A stretch of DNA of 64,000 nucleotides, taken from NCBI GenBank assembly GCA_036345935.2, contig JADWOT020000002.1:13786442-13850441 (forward strand). Direction: 5' to 3'. Source of the stretch: Taenia hydatigena. Lineage: Eukaryota; Platyhelminthes; Cestoda; Cyclophyllidea; Taeniidae. Under the pieces are notes generated by a model. It ran no database searches, was not told where the DNA came from, and was given only the letters and a program-made list of their open reading frames with translations. Made by a program: the position numbers and the translations under genes. Shown here in pieces: positions 36,861-49,879 of this stretch (the first letter of the stretch is position 1; the number at the start of each line of letters is the position of its first letter).

Positions 36861-36932
36861 AGCCATGTGAGATCTGTCATACAACGATACGGTCAAGATG
36901 CAGAAGGTGAGGGATATCGCCAAGCACAAACC

Positions 36933-39041
36933 CTAGGCGCCTTCACTCCTCCCAATTTTATGCGCCTAAAAACAAAACAGTGTATTATCGATATTATTTA
37001 GTCAAATTAATGCTCTGCAAAACGAAGCAATATTCCTATACGAAAAAGATCAGAGACACGCACCATCGCGTAGCCAGTTTGGTAGCCACACATGTACCAC
37101 GAGTTGAGGAGATTGCGAATGGCCTTCTCGTCATTACCATACGTTTCAAGGAGCAAGGTGCGCCAAAACCGCGACAAGACGAGACCACCGCTCCATTCAT
37201 CTCCCCGCAAACCCCTCTTGCTTTGGCCTTTCCTGTTCTTCATATCCGGTTTTCCCGACTGCACGCCTAGCTCAGGCACCGCTCCTGGGAGGCTCCTAAA
37301 ATGCAAACGCATTTCAAGTCTAAAATCAAACTAACACAAAGCGTGCCAAGCAGTGCCACTTCGCCTCGGCGAATCAAGTCACATGATCACCCTGGGAATA
37401 CCAGCAAACCGAGCAATCTACCAACACCGAGGGTGCAAGCTTACGCCCACCACCAAACCTTGCTCATTGTTTTGTCTCAAGCGTTACACAAACGTACATT
37501 TGTTTCCTTATTTCTCTTCGCATGCGTTTCACATTTCGACCGTAAGTAACCATGTCGGCCTCAGTTGAGTAATATGGATAAATATTCTCAAAAGGCACAT
37601 AGCATTCATGGCGTCTGCGATGTAAGAGCTTGACTTTATATATTTGCTCAGTAATGTCCATAGCGACGATCTTGACGAAGTAAAAGTACGCGTCGCCACC
37701 CCACTGACAAACGCAAATATCACCAACATTAGGGTTCCTCAGTCGCGCAGCCCTCTGTAACGCAAAAACAGTCTACATTCAATCAAGCCAAGCGCTGCAC
37801 AAATTCTTTCTACTTTCCCTACCTTCTTCCCTGGATTTGCGACAGACGAACTCGCCTGTGGCTCTCTAAAACTTAAGAATCATATCATTATTCCACGATG
37901 AATGCGAAAAGGGCAGTACCAAAGAAGGACATACCTTGGGGGTGACTTAATTCCTCCATCGTTGAACAGCTCCTGAGCAACAAAAGCGTTGTCATCATCC
38001 TCCACCCACTTCCAGGACGAAGCATCAACTCGATGTATGCGGTCAAGACGGACGAAATATTGCTCGTCAGCATAATAGAGAAATTGTACATCACAATACC
38101 CAGTCTCCTCAGTAATATCAATTATTTTGGCGAAGTACCACTTGTTGTCCTCGCACCATCGACACACACATATGTCGCCAACCTGCCACTCACGAGGATG
38201 CGTATCCGTTTGCTTCCTCCAAAGCTTGAATTCAAAACAGAAAGACGCAAGCAGACTTTTGAAATGCATCAAATAAAGTAGGCAGTGTGGCTTAACAAAA
38301 CAAGTCAGATTTAATCATCCCGACCAAGAAAAGTAATACAAATACGGCTGCATTGAGCTAACGATTTGAGCCAAAACAGAAGTAAAGGATTCCTGTCGGA
38401 AGGGAAGTACATACCTCGACCTGGTCCTGATCCCCGGTGGAGGTGCTCAGCTTCTTCATTCTTTCACACCTGTAAACAATAAGTCGGGAGCTTATCTAAC
38501 GCACGCCAGAAAAAAGAAACACCTGCACCTCGCAACAAAGCGAAAACGTACAGATCCTCGTCCTCGTCAGACAGACGCTCAGTACCAGGAATAGTTTGAT
38601 GGGGAATGAGCTAAAAAAGAGCAAATTTGTAAATTTAGGTGGGTCAAATCAAGGTATTAATAACAGCGAAATCATCAAAACTCACATCGTCCACTTTGTC
38701 CTTCAACATTTTGGCAGTTTCTAGTTGCATTTTTACATAGCTTTCATTCAATTTCTGAAGAATTAATACAACAGTTACTCAGAACAAGTGTTTTTGTTGG
38801 TCAGATTGCGCTTACTTCTGAAAAAGTTTTCAAAACTTACATCTAGGCATCGAAGAATTGTATCCCCTTTGACACTTCCGAGTTTCATGACACGATCATT
38901 TTGCACCCAGCGGCTATCAGTATTCCTGTCTGGAAGGGCGATAAGTACTCGATTTCTGTCATTATCAACATTTTCTACGACACCAAATTCATGAGACGCA
39001 TCGAGCCTTTGAAAGATGCACACATCTCCTTTAGCCAACAT
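36933..39041 (-). CDS. smn: SMN (survival motor neuron) homologue with three Tudor modules
   Basis: Core of the complex that loads Sm proteins on snRNAs. Nine exons, all GT-AG with matching phases: 38841-39041, 38686-38754, 38552-38610, 38415-38469, 37935-38224, 37823-37865, 37498-37754, 37064-37319, 36933-36965; 420 residues. Residues 4-55 form a Tudor-like module (AKGDVCIFQRLDASHEFGVV) lacking the cage Trp. Exon 2 (LNESYVKMQLETAKMLKDK) may be a Gemin2-binding-like helix. Residues 141-193 are a full Tudor domain (WQVGDICVCRWCEDNKWYFA) with Trp/Tyr cage. Residues 248-300 are a second (VGDICVCQWGGDAYFYFVKI) with a poorer cage. Residues 395-410 (LLNSWYMCGYQTGYAM) are the YG-box oligomerisation helix diagnostic of SMN. 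The proline-rich stretch of vertebrate SMN is absent. An acceptor (CTCTAG) two bases before the ATG suggests a 5' UTR exon or leader trans-splicing. Confidence 0.85.
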
Positions 39042-39043
39042 GT

Positions 39044-39590
39044 CTAGAGAGTAAACAATTAGAATTCGACGCTTTGGCGCAAAAGCGTTAAAAGCTAGTA
39101 GAAAAAAGCGGCCCTTCAGCAATGCTGTAAATTCCGCGATAGCGACCCACTAAACCTCAACCGTGGTACGTTCTGACACCAATGAAAAATAGGTGGCTTC
39201 ACAAAACATTTGAAAAGAAAACACGCCCATAGCAAGCTTAATATAAACGGCTCGCACTCAAAACAACCCCATTATCAGCCAAGAATTTGAAAACATTGCA
39301 AGCCCACAAACCCCGCACCGACAAGCAATACCCGCGAGCGGACTGAAGAGGTTACACTGCAATACTATGCAGTAAAACAAATGCCTTGCTGATTTGAGGT
39401 AAATCACTTTTAAATTACTTAAGACATTCCTAATACTTAGTATTTGTATGCAAAGTGTATGTTATTTTTTGGGTGATGCCGCCTGTGATTACCTCTTGGG
39501 AAAGGGCGATGTCTAGATAAACACTATGATTTATCTGCTAAAAATCGTGGGTCTTATTGCACGTAAATATAAAGTTTTCTAGACTTAAAG
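39044..39590. other. Upstream region of the SMN homologue
   Basis: No clear promoter element or further exon recognised. Confidence 0.3.
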
Positions 39591-39599
39591 CTATGCTGA

Positions 39600-39800
39600 T
39601 TGTGGGTCTGTAATGCTTTGTTTGCTTGGACTACTGGTTTCGATCAGGGTCATATGGATGGCCATATTGCCCTAGCCGCGTAGGCTAGCTTTAGGTTCAC
39701 GCCAACGGCTCATTATCTCTGTCTGTTGAAATTGCGCATTCCGCAGTGGCATTTTGCCTTCTTACGCCTTCAAGGGAGCCTCGAGACCATACAGTCAATG
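39600..39800 (+). repeat. Dispersed repeat R2, copy 2
   Basis: Shares GGCCATATTGCCCTAGCCGC, GCGTAGGCTAGC and GCCTTCAAGGGAGCCTC with the reverse complement of 23640-23860. Confidence 0.75.
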
Positions 39801-40159
39801 GCAATTAAGCAGCCAGCGTATAACAATATGGGAGAACTGGTATACGGAAGAGCTAAGGCCATTTTTTGACCGTAAGGGCCATGTCAATGGGTGGATATTC
39901 ATTATGATGAGACTTTGGCGTCGGCCTAATTAAGAGCATATTTAAGACGCCTAAGCGTTGTATCAAGTAAGAAATGTGACCTCTATAAGCGTCGCACTGT
40001 AATACTTAATTCTTTAAATGCGCTTTGTAGGCCAGCGGCGGGAAGTCAATCTGAACCACGTGACGGAGCAGCGTGGAGACTCCTTGGAGCCTGGCTCATC
40101 CTCAGCCCGAACTCCAGATCTTGCCTAGCTGTATTCATCACCCCCTTTATATATTAAAG

Positions 40160-40251
40160 ATGTCTAAACGTATACAGACTTCTACTATCAAGGGTGACCA
40201 GGAGGGAGAGGAGGAACCCTCTACACGCACATTCTGCGAAAATTTGCAAAG
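40160..40251 (+). CDS. Possible first exon, unrecognised
   Basis: ATG at 40160 opens MSKRIQTSTIKGDQEGEEEP and STRTFCENLQ, ending at a GTTTGT donor. A TTATATATTAA run immediately precedes the ATG, which is too close for a normal TATA box. Acidic N-terminus, no family recognised, no second exon found. Confidence 0.2.
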
Positions 40252-41342
40252 GTTTGTTTTAGTTCATTTTCTCCTCTTTAAGCTTCTGACTCAGCAGTCC
40301 GTCTTGTTAATCTATTAATGTTGTTTTATTAATTAGTCCATAGGTCGAAAATTGTAGCATTTTCCTCTTTCACCTTCTCTTCCTTACAACTATCCTTAGC
40401 ATAACCAGACTAGTTGTTCCCCGACAACTTCATTATTTAGATTAGTAAGAAAAGGTTCAGTCTCAAAACGAACGAAATGGTGGGCTTGTGCGCCCTCTGG
40501 AAAAATCGGAGTTCTCCTGAAGTATGAGTAACGAGTTGCTTTCCCGTCTCTCAATTAAAATGTGCATTTAAAGCAACCTAAGCGTAAGAATGTTTTATAA
40601 AAAATTAATCCTTTAGTTGTTACTACTAGGTGTAGCCTCCACAATATTTTGACATGCAAGTCATTCTCATTTCAATGCTGTTAGTGATTTTGACTCCTGA
40701 AATTTTCTTCCAGCTATCGACCCATTTGTTCATAGTTGCCATACTTGCTAATGTGGTGACATTTCAGAGCGAGGTAGGGCGATGTATTGCGTTGTCTGCG
40801 TACGTTCTTATTCCCTTTTATTGTACTAGAGGGTGGAATAATCTGTTGTTTTTTCACGATCCCAATCATATCCTCAGCATTAACCACCGACAGCTATTAT
40901 TCACCAATCACAGTCATCTCTTCCATCTCCGATACATAAGTCATGTGTTGACGATCCCAACAGCGCGCTAATGTCACCCACCATTGAGGACACTGGGGTA
41001 ACAACTATGGCAAGGTTATTCAAATCAAGCCCATGCATTACTTTGAAGTAGCCTTCCTTCATGTTTGATGCCAAAATATGACAAAATTAACGTAAAATTC
41101 GCAAGTCCGCTAAACCTGGGTCCCAAATCACAAACCCACGAAAGCTGCAGCTCTTCAAGACCACATTGTATTTAATCATCGGACGTCACTGTTCAGAACA
41201 GTCTCCACCACGTTTACCTCGGCCTCATCGCCACACTCCATTCCACTCTTTTACTTCACTCTTCACACCGTAATTTGCTTCTTCTTTGCTTTTAAGCACT
41301 CCGCACTTTGTTTCCTCTGCTTTACTTTTAAGCAGAGTAGCC

Positions 41343-41414
41343 ATGAGCCACAGAAGAGATAACCAACCTAACACCGAAGGAATCCCTGGACACCTGCATC
41401 TAGGATTGAGGAAG
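41343..41414 (+). CDS. Possible short exon, unrecognised
   Basis: ATG followed by MSHRRDNQPNTEGIPGHLHL and a GTAAGC donor. A pyrimidine-rich acceptor (AACTTGTCTCTAG) at 41452-41466 could start the next exon, which would stop after about 11 codons. No family recognised. Confidence 0.2.
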
Positions 41415-41904
41415 GTAAGCATTACAAAAATCAAATCACTCGCCTTTTCATTTAACTTGTCTCTAGGGAGGCCGCAGATCATTACATCATCAGGGCAAAT
41501 AGCAATCAGCCACTCAGCGGCTGGAGGAAACTAAACAAGAGAAGAGAGTAGAAGTGATGCGCTTCAATTTCATCCACCCACCTTCCGAAGCATCTCCACA
41601 CAACTAATATCATTAAAAAACCTCGGATCCCGAGAATTGCAGAGACTCCGTATTTAGCGGTGATACTGGCGAATGATTGCCTCGGGTGCCAGCTCTCCAT
41701 CAAATTTAACAGTCCTCAACACGCGATTTGGTAAGCTAAACTCAGTGTTGAAAGGGGTAGATCACGAGCTGATTCCCGAGCTAGTGAAATCGTAAGGGAT
41801 GTCTTCCGTTCATTTGCCGTCTATTACAGGTGACAGGGCCGCAAACGCGCTTCCTAGAGCAGGTGTCTACCAGTTCTGATCTTCGGTTGTAGTGACTACC
41901 ATAG

Positions 41905-42235
41905 CTTGAAACCTACGCCTTTTGCGTGTGAAGATGTGGGATGGAAGCCTGATTGTATTTTTCTTATTCAAGTGATGGAAAAATTGATTGCTGAAAAAGA
42001 ACTGCACTTTCGATACAATGTGGATATTATTCCGGGTCCTGGTGCAAAGAGCAAAATATACAAGCCGTTTTGCTCCCATCGACCTGTTGTTTGGAATAAG
42101 GACCACGTCATACTTTAAACTACATTTCTTCTTCAGCATTCAACTCATCCATCATTTAAACAGGATAAGTACATTTAGAGCTCCATCGTACATCTTACAC
42201 GAAGAACGCATTGGCTTTAGGCCAAAATCTGCTGC
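41905..42235. repeat. Imperfect hairpin (inverted duplicate, arms about 155 bp)
   Basis: The plus-strand frame beginning at 41988 and the minus-strand frame beginning at 42139 give related translations (MLKKNCTF versus MLKKKCSL; FFFSIQLIHHLNR versus FFFSNQFFHHLNK; APSYILHEER versus LPSHIFTRKR). The DNA on either side of about 42063 is therefore an imperfect reverse complement, which could fold back. The plus-strand frame in the left arm, ending DIIPGPGAKSKIYKPF, might be the source exon. Origin as MITE, duplicated exon or structured RNA is undecided. Confidence 0.6.
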
Positions 42236-42239
42236 ATGA

Positions 42240-45200
42240 CTGCTCCAGGAAGTTCATAAACGACACCCCACCGAGAATAATCCGCACTACAATCTTTCCC
42301 ATAGTAGGCGCATTGACGGCCTTGTTACCCACAATAGGCGGCTCATAGAGGGAAGAATTTCCTTTTGATTCTCCGGAATCAATTTGCGACCGCTCCACCG
42401 CCAGTATTGTTTATGGCTCGGAAAGAAGTCATAGAGGATTTAACAATTTCCCATCAAGTAAATTAGGATATTTTAGGTCCTGATAAATTCACCTGCTGTG
42501 TTGCGACTTTGCTTCCTCTTCTTCCGTTTATTCAGAACAACAGGCAATTTTGGTTTGATGCCATTATCCCAGGATCCAAGGATCTTAACCACGTCTTAGC
42601 AAATCGCCTCTTGTTCCGCGTCCTGAGAAATGAACGATCAACGCAAACGACAAAGACATCGTAAAACTCGGTTGCCTTGCCTAGTCTTAAGCCAATTTTT
42701 AAAATAATAGGAGAAACGCACACTACTCTTCCTCCTCTTCAGCTTATAAAACCCAGATGCAGAGGGCAACTCAGTCCTCCAGACAGCCTCGCGCTTCAGC
42801 TTAAATAGCCTGCAGGCGAAGCGATTGATTTGAAGTCAAATGTTTATTAAAACAACATCAAATCTGCATAATTATGCGTAGCTTATTCGTCCTAAGGTCA
42901 ACTCTCACTCAATAGTTCAACAACCTGCCTAAAATATGCCTGAAATAGCTACTTTTCACCCTGAGAATTTACCGAAAGAAGGATAATGTTGTTCAGAAAA
43001 TTCACTTTATGCAGTTTTCATCTATAATCTCGTCTGCAATGTAGACGAAAACGCAGGGCTCACAATGTCAACTCCAATGCTGGATTTAATTTTCCAGTAT
43101 TTTGCTCCAATCGAGTGCTATTTTAAGAGCATCTTTACAGACATTTTTGCATAAACCATAGCATCGCCATCTGCCTCCTCGCCTCCGCTGCTAGATCCGA
43201 CGCGAGTGAAGCCAATGTTATACGATATGGTTAGTATCTCATGTAGAAGGGAATAATAGCAGTTCTAATTTATACTGGTTCTCCTAGCGTTGGAGATACC
43301 AACCTTTCCTACCACGAGGCTCAAGTTATTTTCTCACCTTTCGCCAAATGGATTCGTTCCAAGAAACATAAGTATTGCATAGCCTCCTCCTCTCCCTCCT
43401 TCTTTTGAGCGCCAAGCCCTACTGGTTGCTAGTAAGCATTTCGTCAGGCGACTTTCACAGTCCTCATCCTTTTATTCATCCAGCAAAGCATCTTTTTGGG
43501 GTCGTACCTTGTCGAAGTGGATGATTATTGACGAGGCGTGGAGTTGTAGGTTGCAGATAAGGCAGTTCGTAGGGGCGACTACCCTCACTACGCGTAAAGG
43601 CTTTTGCTCCAAAGATGGTAGAATTTGCTGTAAGTTTTGGGTGGATAAATTGGACTACTTCATGACACCGCCCATTTTTAGCAACAGTAGCATTAAATAG
43701 GATTTATCGTTGGCCCATATTTATGCAGCTTTATTAGCAGATAGCAACCATGTGGAGATGGTGAGGGGAGGAGAGGAAGATTGAATGATTGAAAATGCGG
43801 AAACAAAAGCTAATACGTGCGGCTTGCATGAGTGTAATGATGGCAATAATGGTGCTGAGAATAGCATTGATGAAGATGGTTTTACTGCTCAATGGGGCTG
43901 CAAATTTACCTAGATGAGCGCTTTTATATTTTAATGTTTTGATTCTCTCTGAGTAATGCAGTTTCACGAAGAGCGGTTTCTACGCTCCTCATCAAAACTA
44001 CTTAATTGTTCATTCACACGAACGTGAAACTCGTTCCTCACCAGGTTGTGACAATTGGAGTCGTAACAATAAAGCGGATGCAAAGTGGTTTGTGAATATC
44101 GAGCAAAAAATTAGACACACCCAGACAAATAAGCGCGGTTGGTGCTATTACTTAACCGATGCGATTTCAAAAATATCCTGATGAGTTCTACGCCTGTCAC
44201 CTTGAGTTTGGTCCTTCAACCGGTTTGATATAGTTACGTATTCATTAGAAGCAATGTTCATTTTGCGAAGTCTTTTTCATTCGGTCTCGATCACGTATAA
44301 TCAGATCGTCTTAGGCTCATCCTGTGGAAAGTGTTGAACCTAGCCCTATAATATCTAAGAATTCACCTTCACAGCTGATTTGATAAGCATATTTGCATTT
44401 CTGCCACTGCGCACATCACGTTTCTTTAACTCACTGCCTGATGCTTTATCAAAGGATAGGTTAGGAGGGGCGTCGACTGGTTGTAAGTGGCTATTTTACT
44501 TCATCATACCCGTCTTCGAAAATGTCCAGTTAAACGCTTAAATTCGAATGGAAATGAAAATGAGTTCTAGGAACACTAGTGGAAGTATTGCTGTGGTCTT
44601 TATCAAAAGGTTATCTCTTATACATTTTTGGAACAGCCCATTCAAAATGGACAAAGACGTTGACTTCTCCATTGTCCTCAAAACTTGAGAGCACTGGCCT
44701 ATTCAGGAGCTAGAGTGCGATAACTGCGGAGGTGCCAGAGGCTGTTTTCTTGGATCCATTCTTGCACCACTTTCTCCCTTTCAGTCATGCAGATCCTCAT
44801 ACACAGCTGCGTCACAAGACTGAATGTAGCGAGATTGCTTCCACTTTTGACTTAAGGTAGGAGCAAAGGGACAGGAGTTAAGAAGGGAGGGATACGGTTC
44901 AGTCTTTGTTAGAATCTGTTAGCAGGCAATTCCCCCTTTTCCTCCTCTTCCTCTTCACAATCTCTGCTATGAGAAGGTTGAACGTTTGTCGATGTCTTTA
45001 TTGTAAGTGCACGGGTGATGTGTGGCAGCAAAGACGAAGCAGTTAAGACGGGGATATCTCGCACACCGGCGAGCAACCAATTTCGTTACAACCAACTTTT
45101 CAATTGTTCTCTCGCCTCTCGCCTACAAGGTACAATTCAAGAACATAAGTGTTGAACTGATATCCGAAGCGATGTTAGTTGTCCTCGATTACGCGATGCT

Positions 45201-45795
45201 CGAGAAAATTAGGATATTGTATTGCAGGGATAACTTCAAACTTTCTTTTCAAAGCATTTTCCAGTATAGCGTTACCGGCATGCGTTGTCTTCTTCATAAA
45301 AAGGACTCTAGAATTGCCAGATAAAAGCATCGTTGTTGATGAGATAGTGGATCACCTAATTATAAGCACATTAGCATTTGATGGACATTTTTCCTTAAAA
45401 TCGCGTTGTAGTGTCTTGGTGCACTAACTGATGAAATTGATGGATTGCGATGGTCTACTTCGAGTGGCTTGTGCCTCAAATGAGACAGATACGAGTGTGG
45501 AGGACACGAGATGAGTCTCCTCATCCTTGGCCTTAATACCCGTCGAACTAGTAAAATAACTAAATAAAGCCATAATAATTTGTATCAGTTAATTGAACTC
45601 AGAGCACAGGTCAGGGTTTGCTTTTCTCACATTGAAAATCGACGACAACAGTTCCGGCCAGAGAGCTGCGTTCTGTGGTTGCTACACATCTTAGTAGAGC
45701 GTTCAAGCAGAAGCTCCAAGTGCTTCAATTTCGGGTGGTCCACACACCTAGTGAATTCGCATCAACACCACTACCACCGGATGAGTGAGTGGCTT
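42240..45795. other. No firm gene
   Basis: Short frames only. The frame 45022-45324 (plus) includes VELISEAMLVVLDYAMLEKI but no recognisable domain. A polypyrimidine-rich, C/T-biased tract is present near 42720-42780. Confidence 0.4.
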
Positions 45796-45799
45796 GAAC

Positions 45800-46075
45800 A
45801 AATATGTTCAGTCGACTCTCATATGGTGCACATGTCATGACATTCACCAGTCCCACGGTTGACGATAACACTGGAGGCCCTATCTTCTAGCCATTTCTAT
45901 GCCTTTACTTGGCAGAATTCATCGCCAACATTATTGATGGAGGCACTAAACTGGAGGTTCGGAGAAATGGTGAATAAATTTGACCCACAGTGGGATTGTG
46001 ACAGTGGCTGCAGCGCTTTGCAAAGAAGCAAGTCTAGTCTTCCCGCTTATTCGAAAGCTGACCTACAACTTAAAA
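45800..46075 (+). repeat. Repeat R4, copy 1 (decayed coding element)
   Basis: DNA and translation match 53340-53590 on the other strand: GTGCACATGTCATGACAT, and protein words GAHVMTFT, LAEFIAN, DGGTKLEV versus GAHVMTST, LAQFIAN, GGGTKLKV. This copy has several in-frame stops. Conservation at protein level suggests an old mobile-element ORF. No family assigned. Confidence 0.65.
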
Positions 46076-46109
46076 GTCACTAGATAAATTTGAAATGAGC
46101 TTCAAACTA

Positions 46110-46290
46110 CGCTAATTGCTAGACTTCAGGGAGAGAAATGAGGAAGTGAGATGAAGCAGATGCGAAGCAACGAAGAATGCTGTGAAAGCATAAAGGAGAT
46201 TAGGTAAAGATGTGAGAAGTTAACGTGGACTCGTAGACTTACGTGAGGTTGGTGTAGTAAACACGAAGACGGAGAGAGCAACTTGTGATG
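46110..46290 (+). repeat. Dispersed repeat R3, copy 1
   Basis: Recognised by the order AAGTGAGATGAAGCAGATGC, AAAGCATAAAGG, TGTGAGAAG, ACGTGGACTCGT. R3 copies at 48.1, 51.0, 53.9, 54.7, 56.6, 60.7, 61.3 and 61.9 kb share this order. No coding content. Confidence 0.65.
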
Positions 46291-46299
46291 AGAGCTCTA

Positions 46300-48080
46300 C
46301 ATCCCATCAATTTGCCAGTCATTTTCCTTCAGCCTTTGCTACTCACAGCAATCTTATCTTACAACCGGTCATGGTCCCTTTAACCACGTACCTTTTAGCG
46401 CAGCACAACTAACTCTCGTTAAAGCGTTAAGAAATGAAGTCTACGCCACTGAATTTGATCCACGAGGCATCCATTCATAATCCCAAACCTAAGCATTACA
46501 CTTTAACTTTGCATTCATGTTCACATTAACCTCGTATTCCTCAATCCTTTACGTCCCCTCACTTGACCACAAAAAGTGTGTGAGTGAATAACTTGAGTAG
46601 GGCCACCAAAGTCTATCGCTTTCTTCATTCTCCCAAGCCTGCTACTGTAGTCATCAAGTAGGCACTGCATGACGAGTCTCGATCTCTTGCGCACGTTGCG
46701 TTAATGTGCTTTCTTCCACTACTGTTTGTGCTATTAGCCTGCAGCAGATGCTAATGCCATTAACAACATAATGCTTGAGCAGTCTAATAATTGGGTAAAT
46801 GAGTGGATGAAGAATGGGTGGAGGGAGAGTAGGTGGATGAGAGGGAGGGTAACAAACGGATAGATGGATAAATACGGTGTGTGTAATGAAGGGACCTGCA
46901 GATTTGAATCGCCATGACCTGACATCAATAGCGTTGGCATGCTGCTACGTCAAGGTCTTTAACTGCTAGCTATGCTTGAATAAAAGCCAGTCTCAGTTCC
47001 TTAATTCCTCTCAGTGTTCCAGCGGATCCGAGCACGTTGGAAAGGAAGACACCCAGGAATTATTTCAGCAAAGAAGGTAGATGATGAAAGAAAACACCAC
47101 ACCTAGATTATAGCATTGATGAAAGAGCTCACTCCCAGTATAAGCACTAGCTGTGGGAATCTATCCCTTTTCAGTACCCTCCATAGGTAATGCATCGAGA
47201 TGATGGCCATCGTTTGCCACATCGCAGGTTAATCAATCTAGCTGATCGGAATAGACCTTGTGCCACCCATCAAATGCAACATGAAATGCAAACAAAGTTA
47301 GCTAAGACATTTGGAGCACAATTCCAATCTGTCTACATAATGGTGGGGGTAATGAACCTCGCATGAAAGACGCCTTTGAGAGGAAAATCATCATACTGCC
47401 GTGCTGGTGGGATAATGGACACTTTTAGTGCGAATGTAGTGGTAGAATGAGGTGTGGCAGGAAGAGTAGACGTCGGCAGATGCTGTACCTTAACAAAAAG
47501 GGGAGAGCATTGGAGAATTGGCTGCTAGATAAGGTAAGAGGGAGTATGTACTGCGCCGGTATTTTGTTGAACGCCAGATATTAGTGATGGGAAAGAGAGA
47601 CGGAGACACTAACTTACCTCACCGTTGTACCTTAACCACCGAATCGGTCGTCGTCGGTATGTAAAATGTATTTTGTCTAAGTACTACGTGCCCTTTGATC
47701 TTTTTCGGGGTTGGATAGGCGGCGGGCGAGAGGATAAGGGTGCTGCAGTGCGTATGAATTAGTGAAGGAGATGTCGTACCGCGAATTAAAGCGATATTGG
47801 CCAGAGCTCATTTGTGACCGATACGGACCTATAAGGACAAATCAGTGTCTGGAGACCGGGCCTTCACTTCGTGGCATGGTCTTCGCCCCATGATGCTTAA
47901 CCCTCAGACCTGCGCGGCAGCTAGCAGCATGTTCCATTCGCATCAATGCACACTCTGTGCTGTACATTCATGAGTCTCTTTTGAGAATCAAATACAGTTC
48001 AGTTGTTCGATGAGAGCGCTAATGAATAACATTAAATAAATTACGTACCACGACTCCCTAAAATGAGCAGTCAGCGATTT
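46300..48080. other. No gene recognised
   Basis: Contains purine-rich GGATGAA-type strings near 46790-46880. No coding content supported. Confidence 0.4.
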
Positions 48081-48109
48081 TACCTCCTCCTAATCACTGG
48101 TGCATGCAG

Positions 48110-48305
48110 AACCACATCTGCATCAAAGTTAAAATGGCGGAGATATTAAGAAGTGAGATGAAGTAGATGCAAAATAATGGAGACTGTTTTTAAAGCATAG
48201 GGGTCAGTAGGTGACAGCGTGAACTCGTGGACCATGTGATGTTTGCATACAGCATGGTGAAATAGAGCTTGGCTGTATCTCTCCACACTGCCCAGAAGGC
48301 ATGGA
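48110..48305 (+). repeat. Dispersed repeat R3, copy 2
   Basis: AAGTGAGATGAAGTAGATGC, CAGTAGGTGACAGCGTGAAC, CCATGTGATG and GCCCAGAAGGCATGGA match the R3 order. Confidence 0.7.
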
Positions 48306-49860
48306 TTTAGCACTTATCCACTCATAAATTCACCCATCAATCTATCTCTTCATCCATCACCGTCCTCGTCCATCCATTCTTCTATTCCCACCTCCATTCT
48401 CTTATGCATCCTTCCGCCATCCCAGCATACGTCCATTAGTCAACCTTCCCTCCCAATTCCTCTCTTTTCTGCCTTCCTTTCTTTTATCCTACACCCACCC
48501 AACATTCCATTCAACTTGTCATTCATTTCATTCCCATGCATCAAGCCACCAATTGCTTCCAACTCCTCTTGCCCAATTTAAATGATTTTCATCCACTGCT
48601 CTAATCATGGTGCCGCTTGCTGTGCAGTTATATCCCTCTGATACTGGCCATTTCGTCTTACACCCAATTTATTCACTAGTCATTTTCCTCCAGTCATTCA
48701 CCATCTACAGCAATCTTCTGCCACAATCGATCACGGTCCCTTCTCTCACGTGCGTTTTGCCGCGCCAGTGGGAAAATGAACTCTGCGAGGAACATGTCCT
48801 AGCGACTCTTTTAGCTTAATCGATGGGTTAGGCGAAAGGGCAGTGTTTTCAGCCAGCAAGATTTCAAAGTTGATCCAATTTAGTAGCAAGTGTTTAATTT
48901 ACTATATTATTGCTGCTCTCAGCCAAAAGGAGGGTTGTCGCAACGTAAGTAACGGTTAAACCTACCACACATCACTCATTGTCAACCAGTAAAGTTCAAT
49001 TCACCTGTGCTCATAATACCATTGCCTCGAATGCATTACTGTGACCATTTCATAATTTAATGTTGACAGCATACTTAATTGAACACTTCGAAGTGGTGAT
49101 AAGATGAAATCCATTGTTCACAATCTCTTTGCGATCGTCTGATTTACTTTGTACAGAGTGTTCTTCCCCACTTTTCTCATGAAGTCATAAATAGTAGGGA
49201 AGAATGGGGTGCAACAACTCCCAAACGGAAGGAATACCCTTACAAGACTGGCTTGCAACACCATTTAAATCCCCCTAGAGAGCCAAGGGGGAGAGTCCTC
49301 AACATCTTTTCTGGCGGCATCGCACTCCGCACACGATTTCACCCTGAGGCTGGCCCTTTAACTCCGTTAAAATGCCATAGACAATTGCCCACTACATTAT
49401 TCAGAAGCTGTTATGTTACAAAGTGGAGAGCATTCCTGTTGAAGGGATGGAAGGCAATTCAAAGCAGCCTCAAAGCAATGCTTTCTCGACTGTCAGTTTA
49501 CAAGTAAGGCCTGCATCGGGAACACCGCAGACACTAGATTGGCCCAATTCGGCGGCCAGATCAACATCGTTAACCTCCAATTTATGCTTAATTCTTCCAC
49601 ATTGTGACTACGACCAGACTTTTCAAGCCTTGCTCCTACTTCCAAACACTTTTTATTCTACTCACTGACATTGTGGCCAGTTAGCTTTTAAGCATCTGGA
49701 TGCTAGAGTAGGGTAATGATATAGAGGCAATGAATCAATCGTCTGGCAATGCCATTTTGCGAAAATGGTTCCAACTTGACTGACTAACTAGTCCTAATCG
49801 TGTCTAAAGAAATATTTATCTGGCTCACCTCCAAGCAAGGCTGCGTGGTGTCTCAGCCTT
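48306..49860. other. Pyrimidine-rich CATCCA-type tract, then unique DNA
   Basis: 48306-48560 is a degenerate CCATC/TTCAT-rich tract, complementary in style to GGATGAA-rich tracts at 46.8, 54.2 and 55.5 kb. No gene supported in the remainder. Confidence 0.4.
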
Positions 49861-49879
49861 AGTGAGCGTGCCTGCAGTC

